DNA of 64,000 nucleotides, from assembly GCF_017573465.1 (NCBI RefSeq), contig NZ_JAGEPF010000014.1, positions 240,375 to 304,374 on the forward strand, in the 5' to 3' direction. The stretch is from Actinomadura violacea. GTDB taxonomy: Bacteria; Actinomycetota; Actinomycetes; Streptosporangiales; Streptosporangiaceae. A program made the position numbers and the translations under genes. The number at the start of each line of letters is the position of its first letter. Position 1 is the first letter of the stretch. Below are positions 23,537 through 32,262 of this stretch, in pieces. Below the pieces are notes generated by a model. It was not told the origin of the DNA and ran no database searches. It worked only from the letters and a program-made list of their open reading frames with translations.

Positions 23537-23998
23537 GTGACCGACACCCCTCGCGAAGTCTTCCTGAAACTTGTGAACGGCGTCTGCGAAGAGCGCTGGG
23601 CGGACGTGCTGGACCTGTACGCGGAGCAGACGGATGTCTCCCACCCGTTCCACCCGGTGGGGGCGCCCCCGATGTTCTCCCGCGAAGAGCTTCGAGTTCA
23701 CTTCGGCGGCGGGGCACAGCCGTACCAGGGCCCGACCCTGCGGCGCCGCCCGACGCAGATCAACGTCCACGAGACCACTGACCCCGAGGTCATCGTGGGC
23801 GAGTTCCAGTACGAAGGCGTCGTGGTGGAGACGGGTGAACCCTTCACCATCCCGGCCGTCTTCATCATGCGGGTGAGGGACGGAAAGATCGTCGAGTCCC
23901 GCGACTACCTGGACCATCTGCGCTCCGCCGCGGCCCGCGGCATGCTCCCCGAGGTCCTGGACGCCATCAGCGACCACCACACCAAGCCCCCCGCGTAA
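23537..23998 (+). CDS. SnoaL-like/NTF2-fold protein
   Basis: A 153-residue cone-shaped NTF2-like protein: EVFLKLVNGVCEERWADVLDLYAE, then FSREELRVHF, and the final strand FIMRVRDGKIVESRDYLDHLR. Members are small enzymes (aldol cyclases, isomerases, limonene-epoxide-hydrolase-like) or binding proteins; the catalytic residues are not conserved enough to choose. The GTG start at 23537 follows AAGGTG. It starts 10 bases after the LRV-like gene and may be co-transcribed with it. Confidence 0.8.
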   Translation: MTDTPREVFLKLVNGVCEERWADVLDLYAEQTDVSHPFHPVGAPPMFSREELRVHFGGGAQPYQGPTLRRRPTQINVHETTDPEVIVGEFQYEGVVVETGEPFTIPAVFIMRVRDGKIVESRDYLDHLRSAAARGMLPEVLDAISDHHTKPPA

Positions 23999-24414
23999 CC
24001 AAGACGTCCAGCGCGCCTGACCCCGCGACGTGGTGGGTGCCCCTGGCTTCCTGAGTCCGGCCCCGTCCGGCCCGAGATCATCTAGTGCCGTTTCGGCTGG
24101 TGAAGCCCAGGCGGAGTAAAGCCCGTCCAGCAAGTCGGCCCGCCCGCGATGCCCGGCGTCCTCCGGTACACCACGCAGCTGCTCGAGCGCTGCGACCTCC
24201 GCTGCGCGGTGTGGCTCGCCGCCGACCGGAATGTCGCCACCTACCGGCGCCTCACGGGCGCCCCTCGCATCCGGGAAAGCCACGACCCTCGGCTGTCTGG
24301 ATCGGGACACCACCCTCACCAAGGTGAACGCCCGGTAAACGCTGCACGTCACAGTCACGCCGCTACAGGGACGCGCCTCCCGCCACGGCACACCACTCCA
24401 CGAACGGGGAACCC
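23999..24414. other. No recognisable gene; possible decayed fragment
   Basis: This 416-base gap has short open frames on both strands that do not look like conserved protein. A plus-strand stretch from about 24152 to 24270 (VLRYTTQLLERCDLRCAVW...) has plausible coding composition but no start, no continuation and no family I recognise. It may be a remnant. Confidence 0.4.
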
Positions 24415-24894
24415 ATGCGCATCGCAACCATGGCCGCCATCGCCTGCGCCGCAGGCCTCGCCCTGACCGCCTGCGACCCCGCGGCCGGCACCACTCCCGA
24501 GACGCAGACCAGCGCCAAGGCCGGCGCGAAAACGTCCGGGAAGCCGAAGGCAGCCAAGGCCGTGCCGATCAAGCTGGTCGCCAAGCGCGCGGTCGCACGC
24601 AAGAGCGTGCTGTCGCAGGGCGGCGCACTGTCGTGCGTGAAGGTCACCGTCACCAACCAGGCGAAGAAGCCGCTCGAGGTGAACCCGCTCTACTTCTCGA
24701 TCACCGACACCAAGGGCGTGAAGCACACCCCGGACGACGCGATGGGCGAGTACGACGGGGAAATCGACACGACGACCCTCGCGGCGAGGGAGAAGGCCGT
24801 CGGAATGGTGTGCGGCAAGGGGCACTTCGTCCCGAAGGTCCTCGCGATGACGAACCCGCTTTTCAGTGAGGCCGCACGAGCCGAAGTCGCCTGA
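24415..24894 (+). CDS. Lipoprotein with DUF4352-like domain
   Basis: A 159-residue exported lipoprotein. The signal peptide ends in the lipobox LTAC with Cys20 as lipid site. It is followed by a Lys/Ala/Thr-rich linker and a small beta domain (LSCVKVTVTNQAKKPLEVNPLYFSITD) like the DUF4352/telokin-like extracellular domains found on many Gram-positive lipoproteins. Function unknown. A long terminator follows immediately, so it is a single-gene unit. Confidence 0.78.
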   Translation: MRIATMAAIACAAGLALTACDPAAGTTPETQTSAKAGAKTSGKPKAAKAVPIKLVAKRAVARKSVLSQGGALSCVKVTVTNQAKKPLEVNPLYFSITDTKGVKHTPDDAMGEYDGEIDTTTLAAREKAVGMVCGKGHFVPKVLAMTNPLFSEAARAEVA

Positions 24895-24912
24895 CCTGCG
24901 GAGGCGGAAAAG

Positions 24913-24953
24913 ACCGCGCCGCGCCCCTCACCAAATGAGGGGCGCGGCGCGGT
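24913..24953 (+). terminator. Strong hairpin terminator after lipoprotein gene
   Basis: A perfect 18-bp stem (24913-24930 with 24936-24953) with a 5-base loop begins 18 bases after the stop codon. Confidence 0.85.
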
Positions 24954-24989
24954 GCATCGCGGTCGTGCGCGCAGCATCCTGAACGGTGA

Positions 24990-25800
24990 GGCGTCAACGA
25001 ACAGAGGCGGCGGTGAGCATCGAGATCGGAGTTCACCCGGTCCACCGCAGGCGGGCCTTGCACGATCTGTGGTTTCGGTTCGAGGAGCCCTCGTCGCAGT
25101 ACATGACGACCGGGGCCACTGAGTTCCGTGGTGGCCGTCCGGTACGACGAGCCCTGATCTCCTGGTCAGGAGTGGCGGTACTCAGCGAGGATCTGTGCCT
25201 CGCCCTCCCCGAACGTGTACGAGGCCATCCCGGCGAGCATTCTCGAACCGCTGCAGCGCTTTACCGCAGCCCGCAACCTCGAAACCGGCCACTTCCGCGA
25301 CGCCGCGCAGCGCTGGGCGAAGTACGTGCAGTGGACGGACACGGGCGCAGTACAGCACCGCGGTCATCGACGACCTTCTTGCGACCCCGCTCAGCCCGCC
25401 GAGCTCCGTCCTCGCAGGTACGCGCCTGACCGCGGGCAGGTGGCGCTCGAGGTACTACTCGGCCCACGGGGCCATGTTCGGCTCCCGATTCCGATGACGA
25501 ACTCGTCGACCAGGTGGCCGCAGCCAACGGGCTTGCCGCGCAGCCGGAAGTTGGAATACCGCCTCGGCGGTGAAGCAGCCGAGCCGGCCTGTCCGGGCCC
25601 TCGTCGGGGGGTGAGCCGTCCCATCGCTTCGAGACGCGGCTCACCGCGGGGGACGGCCGCTGAAGCCGTCCTGACGATTCTGCAGCCGAAGGACGCGAAA
25701 CCCGCCGTTGGGGAGGGGCGTGATGGGTTGGTCGCAATCTGGTCGCACCAGGCTGGATCTGGGGGGTGAGGAGACCCTCGTTCCGAGATCGCAATTGGGG
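24990..25800. pseudogene. Decayed coding region beside tRNA-Thr
   Basis: Protein-like stretches on the plus strand jump between frames. One begins near 25013 (VSIEIGVHPVHRRRALHDLW) and runs to LCLALPERV. The frame changes near 25210 to VYEAIPASILEPLQRF and LETGHFRDAAQRWAKYVQW, then again near 25350 to QYSTAVIDDLLATPLSPPSS. No intact gene can be drawn and I do not recognise the family. The region ends against the 3' end of a tRNA gene, a common place for integrated elements to decay. Confidence 0.4.
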
Positions 25801-25810
25801 TCTGACCTGC

Positions 25811-25886
25811 TGGAGCCGGCGAGGGGACTTGAACCCCTAACCTTCTGTTTACAAGACAGATGCTCTGCCAATTGAGCTACGCCGGC
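25811..25886 (-). tRNA. tRNA-Thr (anticodon UGU)
   Basis: Read on the minus strand this folds as a standard 73-base cloverleaf plus an encoded CCA. The acceptor stem is GCCGGCG/CGCCGGC, the anticodon stem TCTGT/ACAGA has loop CTTGTAA giving anticodon TGT, and the T-arm contains GGTTCAAG. It decodes ACA threonine codons. Its 3' end faces the decayed stretch at 24990-25800. Confidence 0.97.
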
Positions 25887-26019
25887 GGGCTCGTCCGCAT
25901 CGTAGTCGACCGCGCGGGGGGTTCGCGCGGGGGTTTCGGAGCGGGCCGCGGGGCGGTGGGTGGTGATTTGCGGTGGTGAGCGGGCACAAGGGGGTGCAGC
26001 ACTCTGGGAGGGGGCCCAC

Positions 26020-26295
26020 GTGAGCATCACCGGGATCATCACCGCGATCGTCATCGGGGCGATCATCGGCGGGCTGGGGCGGTTGCTGCTGCCGGGACGG
26101 CAGCCCATCGGGATCTTCATGACCGTGCTGATCGGGATCGTGGCGGCGCTGATCGGGACCGCGATCGCGCAGAAGACGGGGGTCGCGACGACGAGGGGCG
26201 TCGACTGGATCGAGCTGGTGTTCCAGGTCGGGCTGGCCGTGATCGGGGTCGCGGCCGTCGCGGCGTGGCGGCGGAACCGGGGGCGGGCGAGATGA
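26020..26295 (+). CDS. GlsB/YeaQ/YmgE (transglycosylase-associated) membrane protein
   Basis: A 91-residue protein with three hydrophobic helices. The first carries the glycine pattern AIVIGAIIGGLGRLLLPG and the second GIFMTVLIGIVAALIGTAIA, typical of the GlsB/YeaQ/YmgE stress-response family. Its function is not known, though members often respond to envelope or general stress. The GTG at 26020 has GGGAGGGGG upstream; a longer reading from 25960 would add a poor N-terminus. Confidence 0.85.
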   Translation: MSITGIITAIVIGAIIGGLGRLLLPGRQPIGIFMTVLIGIVAALIGTAIAQKTGVATTRGVDWIELVFQVGLAVIGVAAVAAWRRNRGRAR

Positions 26296-26296
26296 G

Positions 26297-26806
26297 CTAG
26301 CGGGAGTCCAGGGCCCTAGTGGTCTTGGGGGTGGGGGCGCCGCCGGAGCGGCGCTCCGGGGTGGGGGTGAGGAAGCCCTTCTTGCGGGCCAGGTGGACCC
26401 AGTTCGCGGCGGCGCGCCAGGGGGCGTCGCAGGCTTCGGCGAGCTTGTGGACGGGGTTGGAGTACCCGAGGTCGACGTAGGCGGAGTAGACGGCGGCGAC
26501 GAGGGCGAAGAACTCGTCGGGACGGCCTTTGCGGCCCGGGCGGGGCGCCGCCTCGACCATGCGGCGGATCGCGCGGGCCTCGGCGACGGGCAGCGCGGCC
26601 GTGCGGGCGGAGTGCAGGACGTCGCTGGTCAGCTCGGGGAGCGGGACGGACCGCAGGGTGCCGGTGGTGAGGCCGCGCGACACCAGCCGGGGGTCGGCGT
26701 CGGGGTGCGGGCGGATCGTCATCTCGGTCGGGCCGCCGGTCGCCGGGGAGGGCCAGCGCAGCGTGATCTCCCAGGCGCCCACGCGGATGCGCCGCTCGAC
26801 CGTCAT
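26297..26806 (-). CDS. Putative helix-turn-helix protein, uncharacterised
   Basis: A 169-residue protein. The N-terminal part is short beta-like sequence (MTVERRIRVGAWEITLRWP). The C-terminal half has GRKGRPDEFFALVAAVYSAY and a predicted helix-turn-helix (NPVHKLAEACDAPWRAAANWVHLARKKGFLTP) like a family of small actinomycete proteins thought to bind DNA. It is divergent from the ArsR gene, and its start is about 13 bases from the operator palindromes, so the same site could control both. Confidence 0.6.
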   Translation of the reverse strand: MTVERRIRVGAWEITLRWPSPATGGPTEMTIRPHPDADPRLVSRGLTTGTLRSVPLPELTSDVLHSARTAALPVAEARAIRRMVEAAPRPGRKGRPDEFFALVAAVYSAYVDLGYSNPVHKLAEACDAPWRAAANWVHLARKKGFLTPTPERRSGGAPTPKTTRALDSR

Positions 26807-26828
26807 GGCGACATACTGTCAAATATTC

Positions 26829-26845
26829 GCGCAATTGCGCAATTG
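26829..26845 (+). promoter_or_regulatory. ArsR-type operator palindromes
   Basis: Two overlapping perfect palindromes, GCGCAATTGCGC (26829-26840) and CAATTGCGCAATTG (26832-26845), lie in an AT-rich patch between divergent genes, 45 bases before the ArsR start. This is the expected form of an ArsR/SmtB operator. Confidence 0.65.
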
Positions 26846-26889
26846 TTGTGGCGTGCGAGACTGGGGCGGTGCAGGGGGAGCGGGGGAGC

Positions 26890-27219
26890 ATGAGCGAGGA
26901 CCTGGCGCTGTCTCCGGCGCTGCTGCAGGAGGCGGCGGGCCGGTTCGGGATGCTGGCGGCCACGACGCGGCTGCACATCGTGTGGGTGCTCACGCACGGG
27001 GAGCGGGACGTCAGCTCGCTGGCCGACGAGGTGGACGGGACGGTCGCGGCGGTCAGCCAGCACCTGGCGAAGCTGAAGCTGGCGGGGCTGGTGCGGGCGC
27101 GCCGGGAGGGCCGGCACCAGTTCTACGTGGTCGACGATCCGCACGTGGCGGCGATCGTCCGGCAGATGGTCGCGCATCTGCGGGGTGACGCAGGGCGCGC
27201 CCGTGGTCTGGGCGCCTGA
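26890..27219 (+). CDS. ArsR/SmtB family transcriptional regulator
   Basis: A 109-residue winged-helix repressor. The DNA-reading part is VSSLADEVDGTVAAVSQHLAKLKLAGLV, followed by the wing RREGRHQFYVVDD and a C-terminal dimerisation helix with HVAAIVRQMVAHLRG. The alpha3 cysteine site of ArsR/CadC is absent; possible metal ligands are histidines of the last helix, as in NmtR or CzrA-like sensors, but this is inference. ATG 26890 gives the usual length. Its 3' end overlaps the P-type ATPase gene by 35 bases, so it very likely regulates that gene. Confidence 0.9.
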   Translation: MSEDLALSPALLQEAAGRFGMLAATTRLHIVWVLTHGERDVSSLADEVDGTVAAVSQHLAKLKLAGLVRARREGRHQFYVVDDPHVAAIVRQMVAHLRGDAGRARGLGA

Positions 27220-29791
27220 CCCGCCCGTCGCGCCGCCGGCGCGGACGCAGGGGCTGCGGGAGTGCGCGGTGCAGCCGCCGCTGGCGGTGCTGCGGCGGTG
27301 GGAGACCTCGCCGAAGGGCCTGGACGAGGCGGAGGCGCAGGAGCGGCTGCTGCGGTTCGAGGACGGCCCGGGGCCGCGCCGTGCGCGCAGGCTGGGCGGG
27401 GCGGTCGCGGCGCCGTTCGTGGTGGTGCTGGTCTTCCTCGGGGTCGTGTCGGCGCTGACGGGGGACGTGCGGGGCGCGGTGCTGATCTGCGTGCTGGCGG
27501 TGTTCAGCGGGGCGATGCGGTATCGGCAGGAGGCGCGGTCGGGGCGTGCGGCGGCGGCGCTGCGGACGATGGTGGCGACGACGGCGACGGTGCTGCGGCG
27601 GGCGCGTCCGGGCGCGGAGCCGGTGGCGCGGGAGGTGCCGGTCGACCAGGTGGTGCCGGGGGACGTGGTGCTGCTCGGCCCGGGCGACGTGGTGCCGGCG
27701 GATCTGCGGCTGCTGAACTCGGTGGACCTGGAGATCAACCAGGCGATGCTGACCGGGGAGTCGCTTCCGGCGGGCAAGCACGCGGCGTGGACGGACGCGC
27801 CGGAGGGCCGTCCGGGCGACCTGTTCGACCATCCGCGGTTGTGCTTCATGGGGACGACCGTGGTGAGCGGGACCGGGACGGCGGTGGCGGTCGCGACGGG
27901 TGCGCGGACGTACTTCGGGGCGGCGGACCGGGAGCGGCGGCCGGGGCGCGGGACGGAGACGGCGTTCGACCGGGGCGTGCGGGTGGTGTCGTGGGCGCTG
28001 GTCGCGGCGATGCTGGCGGCGCTGCCGGTGGTGGTGGCGCTCGCCGGGGTGCTGCGGGGCGACTGGTACCACGCGCTGCTGCTGGCGATCGCGGTGGCGG
28101 TCGCGGCGACGCCGGAGATGCTGCCGCTGGTGGTGACGGCGCTGCTGGTGCGGGGCGCGAAGGGGCTGGCGGGCCGGCAGGTGATCGTCAAGCGGCTGCC
28201 GGCGGTGCACGACCTCGGCGCGATGGACACGCTGTGCGTGGACAAGACGGGCACGCTGACCGAGGAGCAGGTGGCGCTGGCGTGCCATCTCGATCCGCTC
28301 GGGGCGGCGGATCCGGAGGTGCTGCGGTGGGCGCGGGTGAACGCGCTGTGGTCGGTGGAGCTGGCGGGGCGGCTGGTCGGGGACGCGATCGACGAGGCGC
28401 TGCTGCAGGACGCGGGGAATCTGGACGGCCCGTCCGGTGTGGACGCGATCCCGTTCGACTATGCGCGGCGTCGCGCGACCGTCCTTCTGCAGGGCGGGCG
28501 GCTTGTGGTGAAGGGCGCGGTGGAGGACGTCCTGAACCTGTGCACGGCTGCGGGTGACACGGTGCTGGACGCCGAAGAGCGCGCGCGCCTGCTGCGTCTA
28601 GACGACCGGTGGGCGGCGGACGGTGTGCGGCTGCTCGCGGTCGCGGTGGGGCGGCGGACGCGCGGCGGCCCGCTGACCCCGGCGGACGAGCAGGACCTGA
28701 CGCTGGTCGGGTTCGTCGGGTTCCGGGACCGGCTGGACCCGGCGGCGCCGGCGGCGGTGCGGGGGCTGCGCCGGCGCGGCGTCGCGCTGGTGATGATCAC
28801 GGGTGACCATCCGCTGGTGGCGCGGCGGATCTGCCGGGACGCGGGCATCGAGGTGTCCGGGGTGGTGCTCGGCCGCGAGGCGGTCGACCTGGACGACGCG
28901 GAGCTGGCGCGGCTGGCCGGTGCGGGGACGCTGTTCGCGCGGGTGGGGCCGCCGCAGAAGGCGCGGATCGTGCGGGCGCTGCAGCTGGCGGGACGTACCG
29001 TCGGGTATCTCGGCGACGGGGTGAACGACGCGCCGGCGCTGCGCGCGGCGGACGTCGGGATCACCGTGCGGGGCGCGGCGGACCTGGCCCGGGAGTCGGC
29101 GGACGTGGTGCTGGTCCGCCCGGACCTCGGGGTGCTGGAGCAGGCGATCGTGGCGGGCCGCCGGACGTTCGCGAACACGGTGAAGTACGTGAAGATCGCG
29201 TTGACGTCGAACGTGGGGAACGTGGTGTCGCTGCTGGCGGCGAGCGCGATGCTGCCGTTCCTGCCGATGCTGCCGCTGCAGGTGCTGGTGCAGAACGTGT
29301 GCTTCGACCTGTCGCAGCTGGCGCTGGTGCGCGACCGGGTGGACGAGGCGCAGATCCGGAGCCCGCGCACGTTCGACGTCCGGGACCTGGCGCGGTTCGT
29401 GGCGTGCCTCGGGCCGGTCGGGGCGCTGTTCGACCTGGCGGCGCTCGGGTTGTTCTGGTGGCTGCTGGACGCGCACGGCGGCGCGGCGGGGCGGGAGCTG
29501 ATCCGGACCGGCTGGTTCGCGGAGAACCTGATCGCGCAGGGCCTGGCGATGCTGCTGCTGCGCCGGCGGGGGCGGACCGGGCCGCGACCGGGCCGGACGA
29601 TCGTGGTGACCGCCGCCGCGCTCGGGCTGTCGGGGCTGCTGCTGCCGTGCACGCCGCTCGGCGGGATCCTGCGGCTGCATCCGCTGCCGTTCGAGGCGGT
29701 CCCGATCCTTGTGGCGGTGATGGCCGGGTACGTCCTCGCGACGATCGGGGCGCGCCACGCCTACCAGCGGGTCTTCGGCACCTGGCTCTGA
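27185..29791 (+). CDS. mgtA: Magnesium-type P-type ATPase (P3B, MgtA-like)
   Basis: An 868-residue ion pump. The visible P-type motifs are the actuator loop MLTGESLPAG, phosphorylation site Asp353 in DKTGTLT, the membrane motif ATPEMLPLVV (the Met-Leu-Pro form marks MgtA/MgtB pumps), the nucleotide segment VKGAVEDV and the hinge GDGVNDAPALRAADVG. Ten hydrophobic helices are predicted. MgtA pumps import Mg2+ down its gradient at the cost of ATP. The GTG at 27185 overlaps the ArsR gene by 35 bases. Control by an ArsR regulator is unusual for this class, and Mn, Ni or Co as substrate is possible. Confidence 0.9.
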   Translation: MTQGAPVVWAPDPPVAPPARTQGLRECAVQPPLAVLRRWETSPKGLDEAEAQERLLRFEDGPGPRRARRLGGAVAAPFVVVLVFLGVVSALTGDVRGAVLICVLAVFSGAMRYRQEARSGRAAAALRTMVATTATVLRRARPGAEPVAREVPVDQVVPGDVVLLGPGDVVPADLRLLNSVDLEINQAMLTGESLPAGKHAAWTDAPEGRPGDLFDHPRLCFMGTTVVSGTGTAVAVATGARTYFGAADRERRPGRGTETAFDRGVRVVSWALVAAMLAALPVVVALAGVLRGDWYHALLLAIAVAVAATPEMLPLVVTALLVRGAKGLAGRQVIVKRLPAVHDLGAMDTLCVDKTGTLTEEQVALACHLDPLGAADPEVLRWARVNALWSVELAGRLVGDAIDEALLQDAGNLDGPSGVDAIPFDYARRRATVLLQGGRLVVKGAVEDVLNLCTAAGDTVLDAEERARLLRLDDRWAADGVRLLAVAVGRRTRGGPLTPADEQDLTLVGFVGFRDRLDPAAPAAVRGLRRRGVALVMITGDHPLVARRICRDAGIEVSGVVLGREAVDLDDAELARLAGAGTLFARVGPPQKARIVRALQLAGRTVGYLGDGVNDAPALRAADVGITVRGAADLARESADVVLVRPDLGVLEQAIVAGRRTFANTVKYVKIALTSNVGNVVSLLAASAMLPFLPMLPLQVLVQNVCFDLSQLALVRDRVDEAQIRSPRTFDVRDLARFVACLGPVGALFDLAALGLFWWLLDAHGGAAGRELIRTGWFAENLIAQGLAMLLLRRRGRTGPRPGRTIVVTAAALGLSGLLLPCTPLGGILRLHPLPFEAVPILVAVMAGYVLATIGARHAYQRVFGTWL

Positions 29792-29844
29792 GCCCCTTGC
29801 CAGTCCTCCGCCGCTGGGGTGAGCTGGAACGAGGGGAGGCGACC

Positions 29845-31194
29845 ATGACGGACGCAAAGGGCGGGGCGGCCGGGCCGACCGGGCTGGAGGCGGCGCGCTG
29901 GTGGGCGCGGATGATGCGCGATCCGATGGACGCCTACGGCGGGCTCTTCCGCCGGTACGGCGACGCGGTGCGCCTCCCGCGCGACCGGAGGCGGGCGCTG
30001 TACCTGCTGTCGCGGCCGGAGCACGCCGAGCACGTCCTCGTCGCGAAGCAGGACGGCTACGTCAAGGCGTTCACGTACCGGCCGCTGCGGGTGTTCCTCG
30101 GCGACGGGCTGCTGACCAGCGAGGGCGAGACGTGGCGGCGGCACCGGCGGCTCGTCCAGCCGGTCTTCGCGCAGCGGCACGTCAGCGCGTTCGCGCCCGG
30201 GATGGCGGAGGCCGCGGCGCGGTCGGTCGGGCGGTGGCCGGACGGGGTGCTGCTCGACGCCGCCGCGCACATGCGCCGCATCACGCTGGACATCGTCGGG
30301 CGGGTGCTGTTCGGCAGCGACCTCGCTGGGGAGTCCGACGCGACCGGCCGGGCGCTCGCCGACCTGCAGCGCAGCGCGGTGATCGGGCTCGGCGCGACGT
30401 TCCTGGGCGACGCGGGGCTGCGCCGGGCGTTCCGGCTGGTGCCGGGCGCGCAGCGGGCGGGCGCGCAGCTCGACGGGATGGTCCGGCGGGTGATCGACGA
30501 GCGCCGGGCGGCGGGCCCCGGCGCGGAGCCGGACCTGCTGGACCTGCTGATGCGCGACGGTGATCCGCCGCTGTCGGACGCGGAGCTGCGCGACGAGGTG
30601 CTGACGCTGCTGCTCGCCGGGCACGAGACGACCGCGGCCGCGCTGACCTGGACGCTGATCCTGCTGTCGCGGTATCCGGCGGCGCGCGACCGGGTGGAGG
30701 CGGAGGTCGACGAGGTCCTCGCGGGCCGGGATCCGGACGCCGCCGACCTGGACCGCCTGCCGTGGACGCGGGCCGTCCTGTCGGAGTCGATGCGGCTCTA
30801 CCCGCCCGCATGGACGATCGAGCGGGACGCGGTCGCCGACGACGACGTCGCGGGCACGGTGGTGACGGCCGGGTCGACGGTGGCGATCTCGCCTTACCTG
30901 CTGCACCGCAACCCGGACCTGTGGCCGGATCCGGAGGGGTTCCGGCCGGAGCGGTTCCTCGGCGAGCAGGACCGTCCGCGCCACGCCTACCTGCCGTTCG
31001 GCGGCGGGCGGCGGATCTGCGTGGGGTCGGGCTTCGCGATGATGGAGGCGGTGCTGGTGCTCGCGCTGATCAGCCGGTCCGTCCGGCTCGATCTCGCGCC
31101 GGGTGTCGCGGTCCCGTCGCGGGCGGAGGTGACGCTGCGGCCGGCGCGCCCGGTGCCGATGCGGGTCTCCCGCCGATGGCCGCCCGCGCGCTAA
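29845..31194 (+). CDS. Cytochrome P450
   Basis: A 449-residue P450. The I-helix motif is LLLAGHETTAAALTW, the K-helix ESMRLYPPAW contains ExxR, and the heme loop FGGGRRICVGSGFA has the thiolate Cys392. The 'LTSEGETWRRHRRLVQPVF' C-helix and overall pattern fit the CYP102/CYP4-like fatty-acid branch more than the typical streptomycete macrolide P450s, so a lipid substrate is plausible but unproven. No ferredoxin or reductase gene lies beside it. ATG 29845 has GAGGGGAGG upstream. It follows the pump gene by 53 bases. Confidence 0.93.
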   Translation: MTDAKGGAAGPTGLEAARWWARMMRDPMDAYGGLFRRYGDAVRLPRDRRRALYLLSRPEHAEHVLVAKQDGYVKAFTYRPLRVFLGDGLLTSEGETWRRHRRLVQPVFAQRHVSAFAPGMAEAAARSVGRWPDGVLLDAAAHMRRITLDIVGRVLFGSDLAGESDATGRALADLQRSAVIGLGATFLGDAGLRRAFRLVPGAQRAGAQLDGMVRRVIDERRAAGPGAEPDLLDLLMRDGDPPLSDAELRDEVLTLLLAGHETTAAALTWTLILLSRYPAARDRVEAEVDEVLAGRDPDAADLDRLPWTRAVLSESMRLYPPAWTIERDAVADDDVAGTVVTAGSTVAISPYLLHRNPDLWPDPEGFRPERFLGEQDRPRHAYLPFGGGRRICVGSGFAMMEAVLVLALISRSVRLDLAPGVAVPSRAEVTLRPARPVPMRVSRRWPPAR

Positions 31195-31301
31195 CTGGAC
31201 GGCAAATCGAAAAGGGGTCTTGGCAAAAGGCGCCGGGCGCCTCTACATTCCGGGAGCGGCGGTAAGCGGGTGCTTGCCGCCTCCACCCCGGGAGGCCCCC
31301 T

Positions 31302-32258
31302 GTGAAGACCCCGTTCACCCGCCGTCCCGCGCGGGCGGCCCTGCGCGGCCTGGCCGCGGCGGCCCTCGCGTCGCTGCTCGGCACCGCCGCGGTCGCGGCA
31401 CCGGCCCAGGCGGCCGACAAGTACCCGCCCGGCGACATCGGGACGTCCCTGGTGAACTTCTTCAACAGTCCCGACGCGGTCGCCGGCGCCAACGACTGGA
31501 ACTGCAAGCCGAGCGCCGAGCACCCGACCCCCGTCGTGCTCGTCCACGCCACCTTCGTGAACCTCGGCACCAACTGGAGCGTGCTGTCGCCGATGCTGGC
31601 GAACGAGGGCTACTGCGTCTTCGGCTTCAACTACGGCATGACGCAGTTGTCGTTCGACCGCATCGGCGGCCTCGGTGACATCGCCGAATCCGCCAAGACC
31701 CTGGACGCCTTCGTCGACAAGGTCCTTGCCGCGACCGGCGCCAAGCAGGTCGACCTCGTCGGGCACTCCCAGGGCGGGATGATGCCGAACTACTACCTCA
31801 AGCGGCTCGGCGGCGCCGCCAAGGTCCGCACCTTCGTCGCGCTGGCGCCCAGCAACCACGGGACGACCATCGACGGCATCCTCGACCTCGGCAAGACCCT
31901 GAACCTGCTCGGTTTCGCCAACCAGACCCTCACCGAGGCGGGTGCGCCCGGGCTCGTCCAGCAGGAGCAGGGCTCGGACTTCCAGAACGCGCTGTTCGGC
32001 GACGGCGACACCGTCCCCGGGCCGCGGTACGTCGTCATCGAGACCAAGAACGACATCGTCGTCACCCCGTACACCAACGCGTGGCTGAAGGGCGACGCCG
32101 TCACGAACATCCTCGTCCAGGACCAGTGCCCGGACGACTATGTCGGCCATGTCGGGATGTTCAACGACAGCCCCGTCCTGCAGGACGTCCTCAACCAGCT
32201 CGGCGCGAACGCCCCCGGCTTCCAGCCCAAGTGCGAGGGCTACGGCCTGCCGCTGTAG
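31302..32258 (+). CDS. Secreted lipase/esterase (class 2-like)
   Basis: A 318-residue secreted hydrolase. The basic start and hydrophobic core end in a signal-peptidase site APAQA-AD near residue 37. The alpha/beta-hydrolase core shows PVVLVHATFVNLGTNW (oxyanion region), the nucleophile elbow GHSQGG, KNDIVVTPY around the acid, and His in GHVGMFND. Four cysteines (NDWNCK, EGYCV, DQCPDD, PKCEGY) could form two disulfides, as in related secreted actinomycete lipases. GTG 31302 has GGGAGG upstream. Triglycerides or esters are likely substrates. Confidence 0.9.
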   Translation: MKTPFTRRPARAALRGLAAAALASLLGTAAVAAPAQAADKYPPGDIGTSLVNFFNSPDAVAGANDWNCKPSAEHPTPVVLVHATFVNLGTNWSVLSPMLANEGYCVFGFNYGMTQLSFDRIGGLGDIAESAKTLDAFVDKVLAATGAKQVDLVGHSQGGMMPNYYLKRLGGAAKVRTFVALAPSNHGTTIDGILDLGKTLNLLGFANQTLTEAGAPGLVQQEQGSDFQNALFGDGDTVPGPRYVVIETKNDIVVTPYTNAWLKGDAVTNILVQDQCPDDYVGHVGMFNDSPVLQDVLNQLGANAPGFQPKCEGYGLPL

Positions 32259-32262
32259 CGGC

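Noticed and set aside
23477..24427. Long minus-strand frame over the SnoaL-like gene and the following gap
   Set aside because: It has no domain and lies opposite a well-conserved gene.
24913..24953. Long inverted repeat considered as a transposon end
   Set aside because: It is a single perfect hairpin right after a stop codon, with no transposase or partner repeat.
25641..26120. Minus-strand frame with 'AGVAQLAEHLSCKQKVRGSSP'
   Set aside because: This is the usual spurious translation across a tRNA gene.
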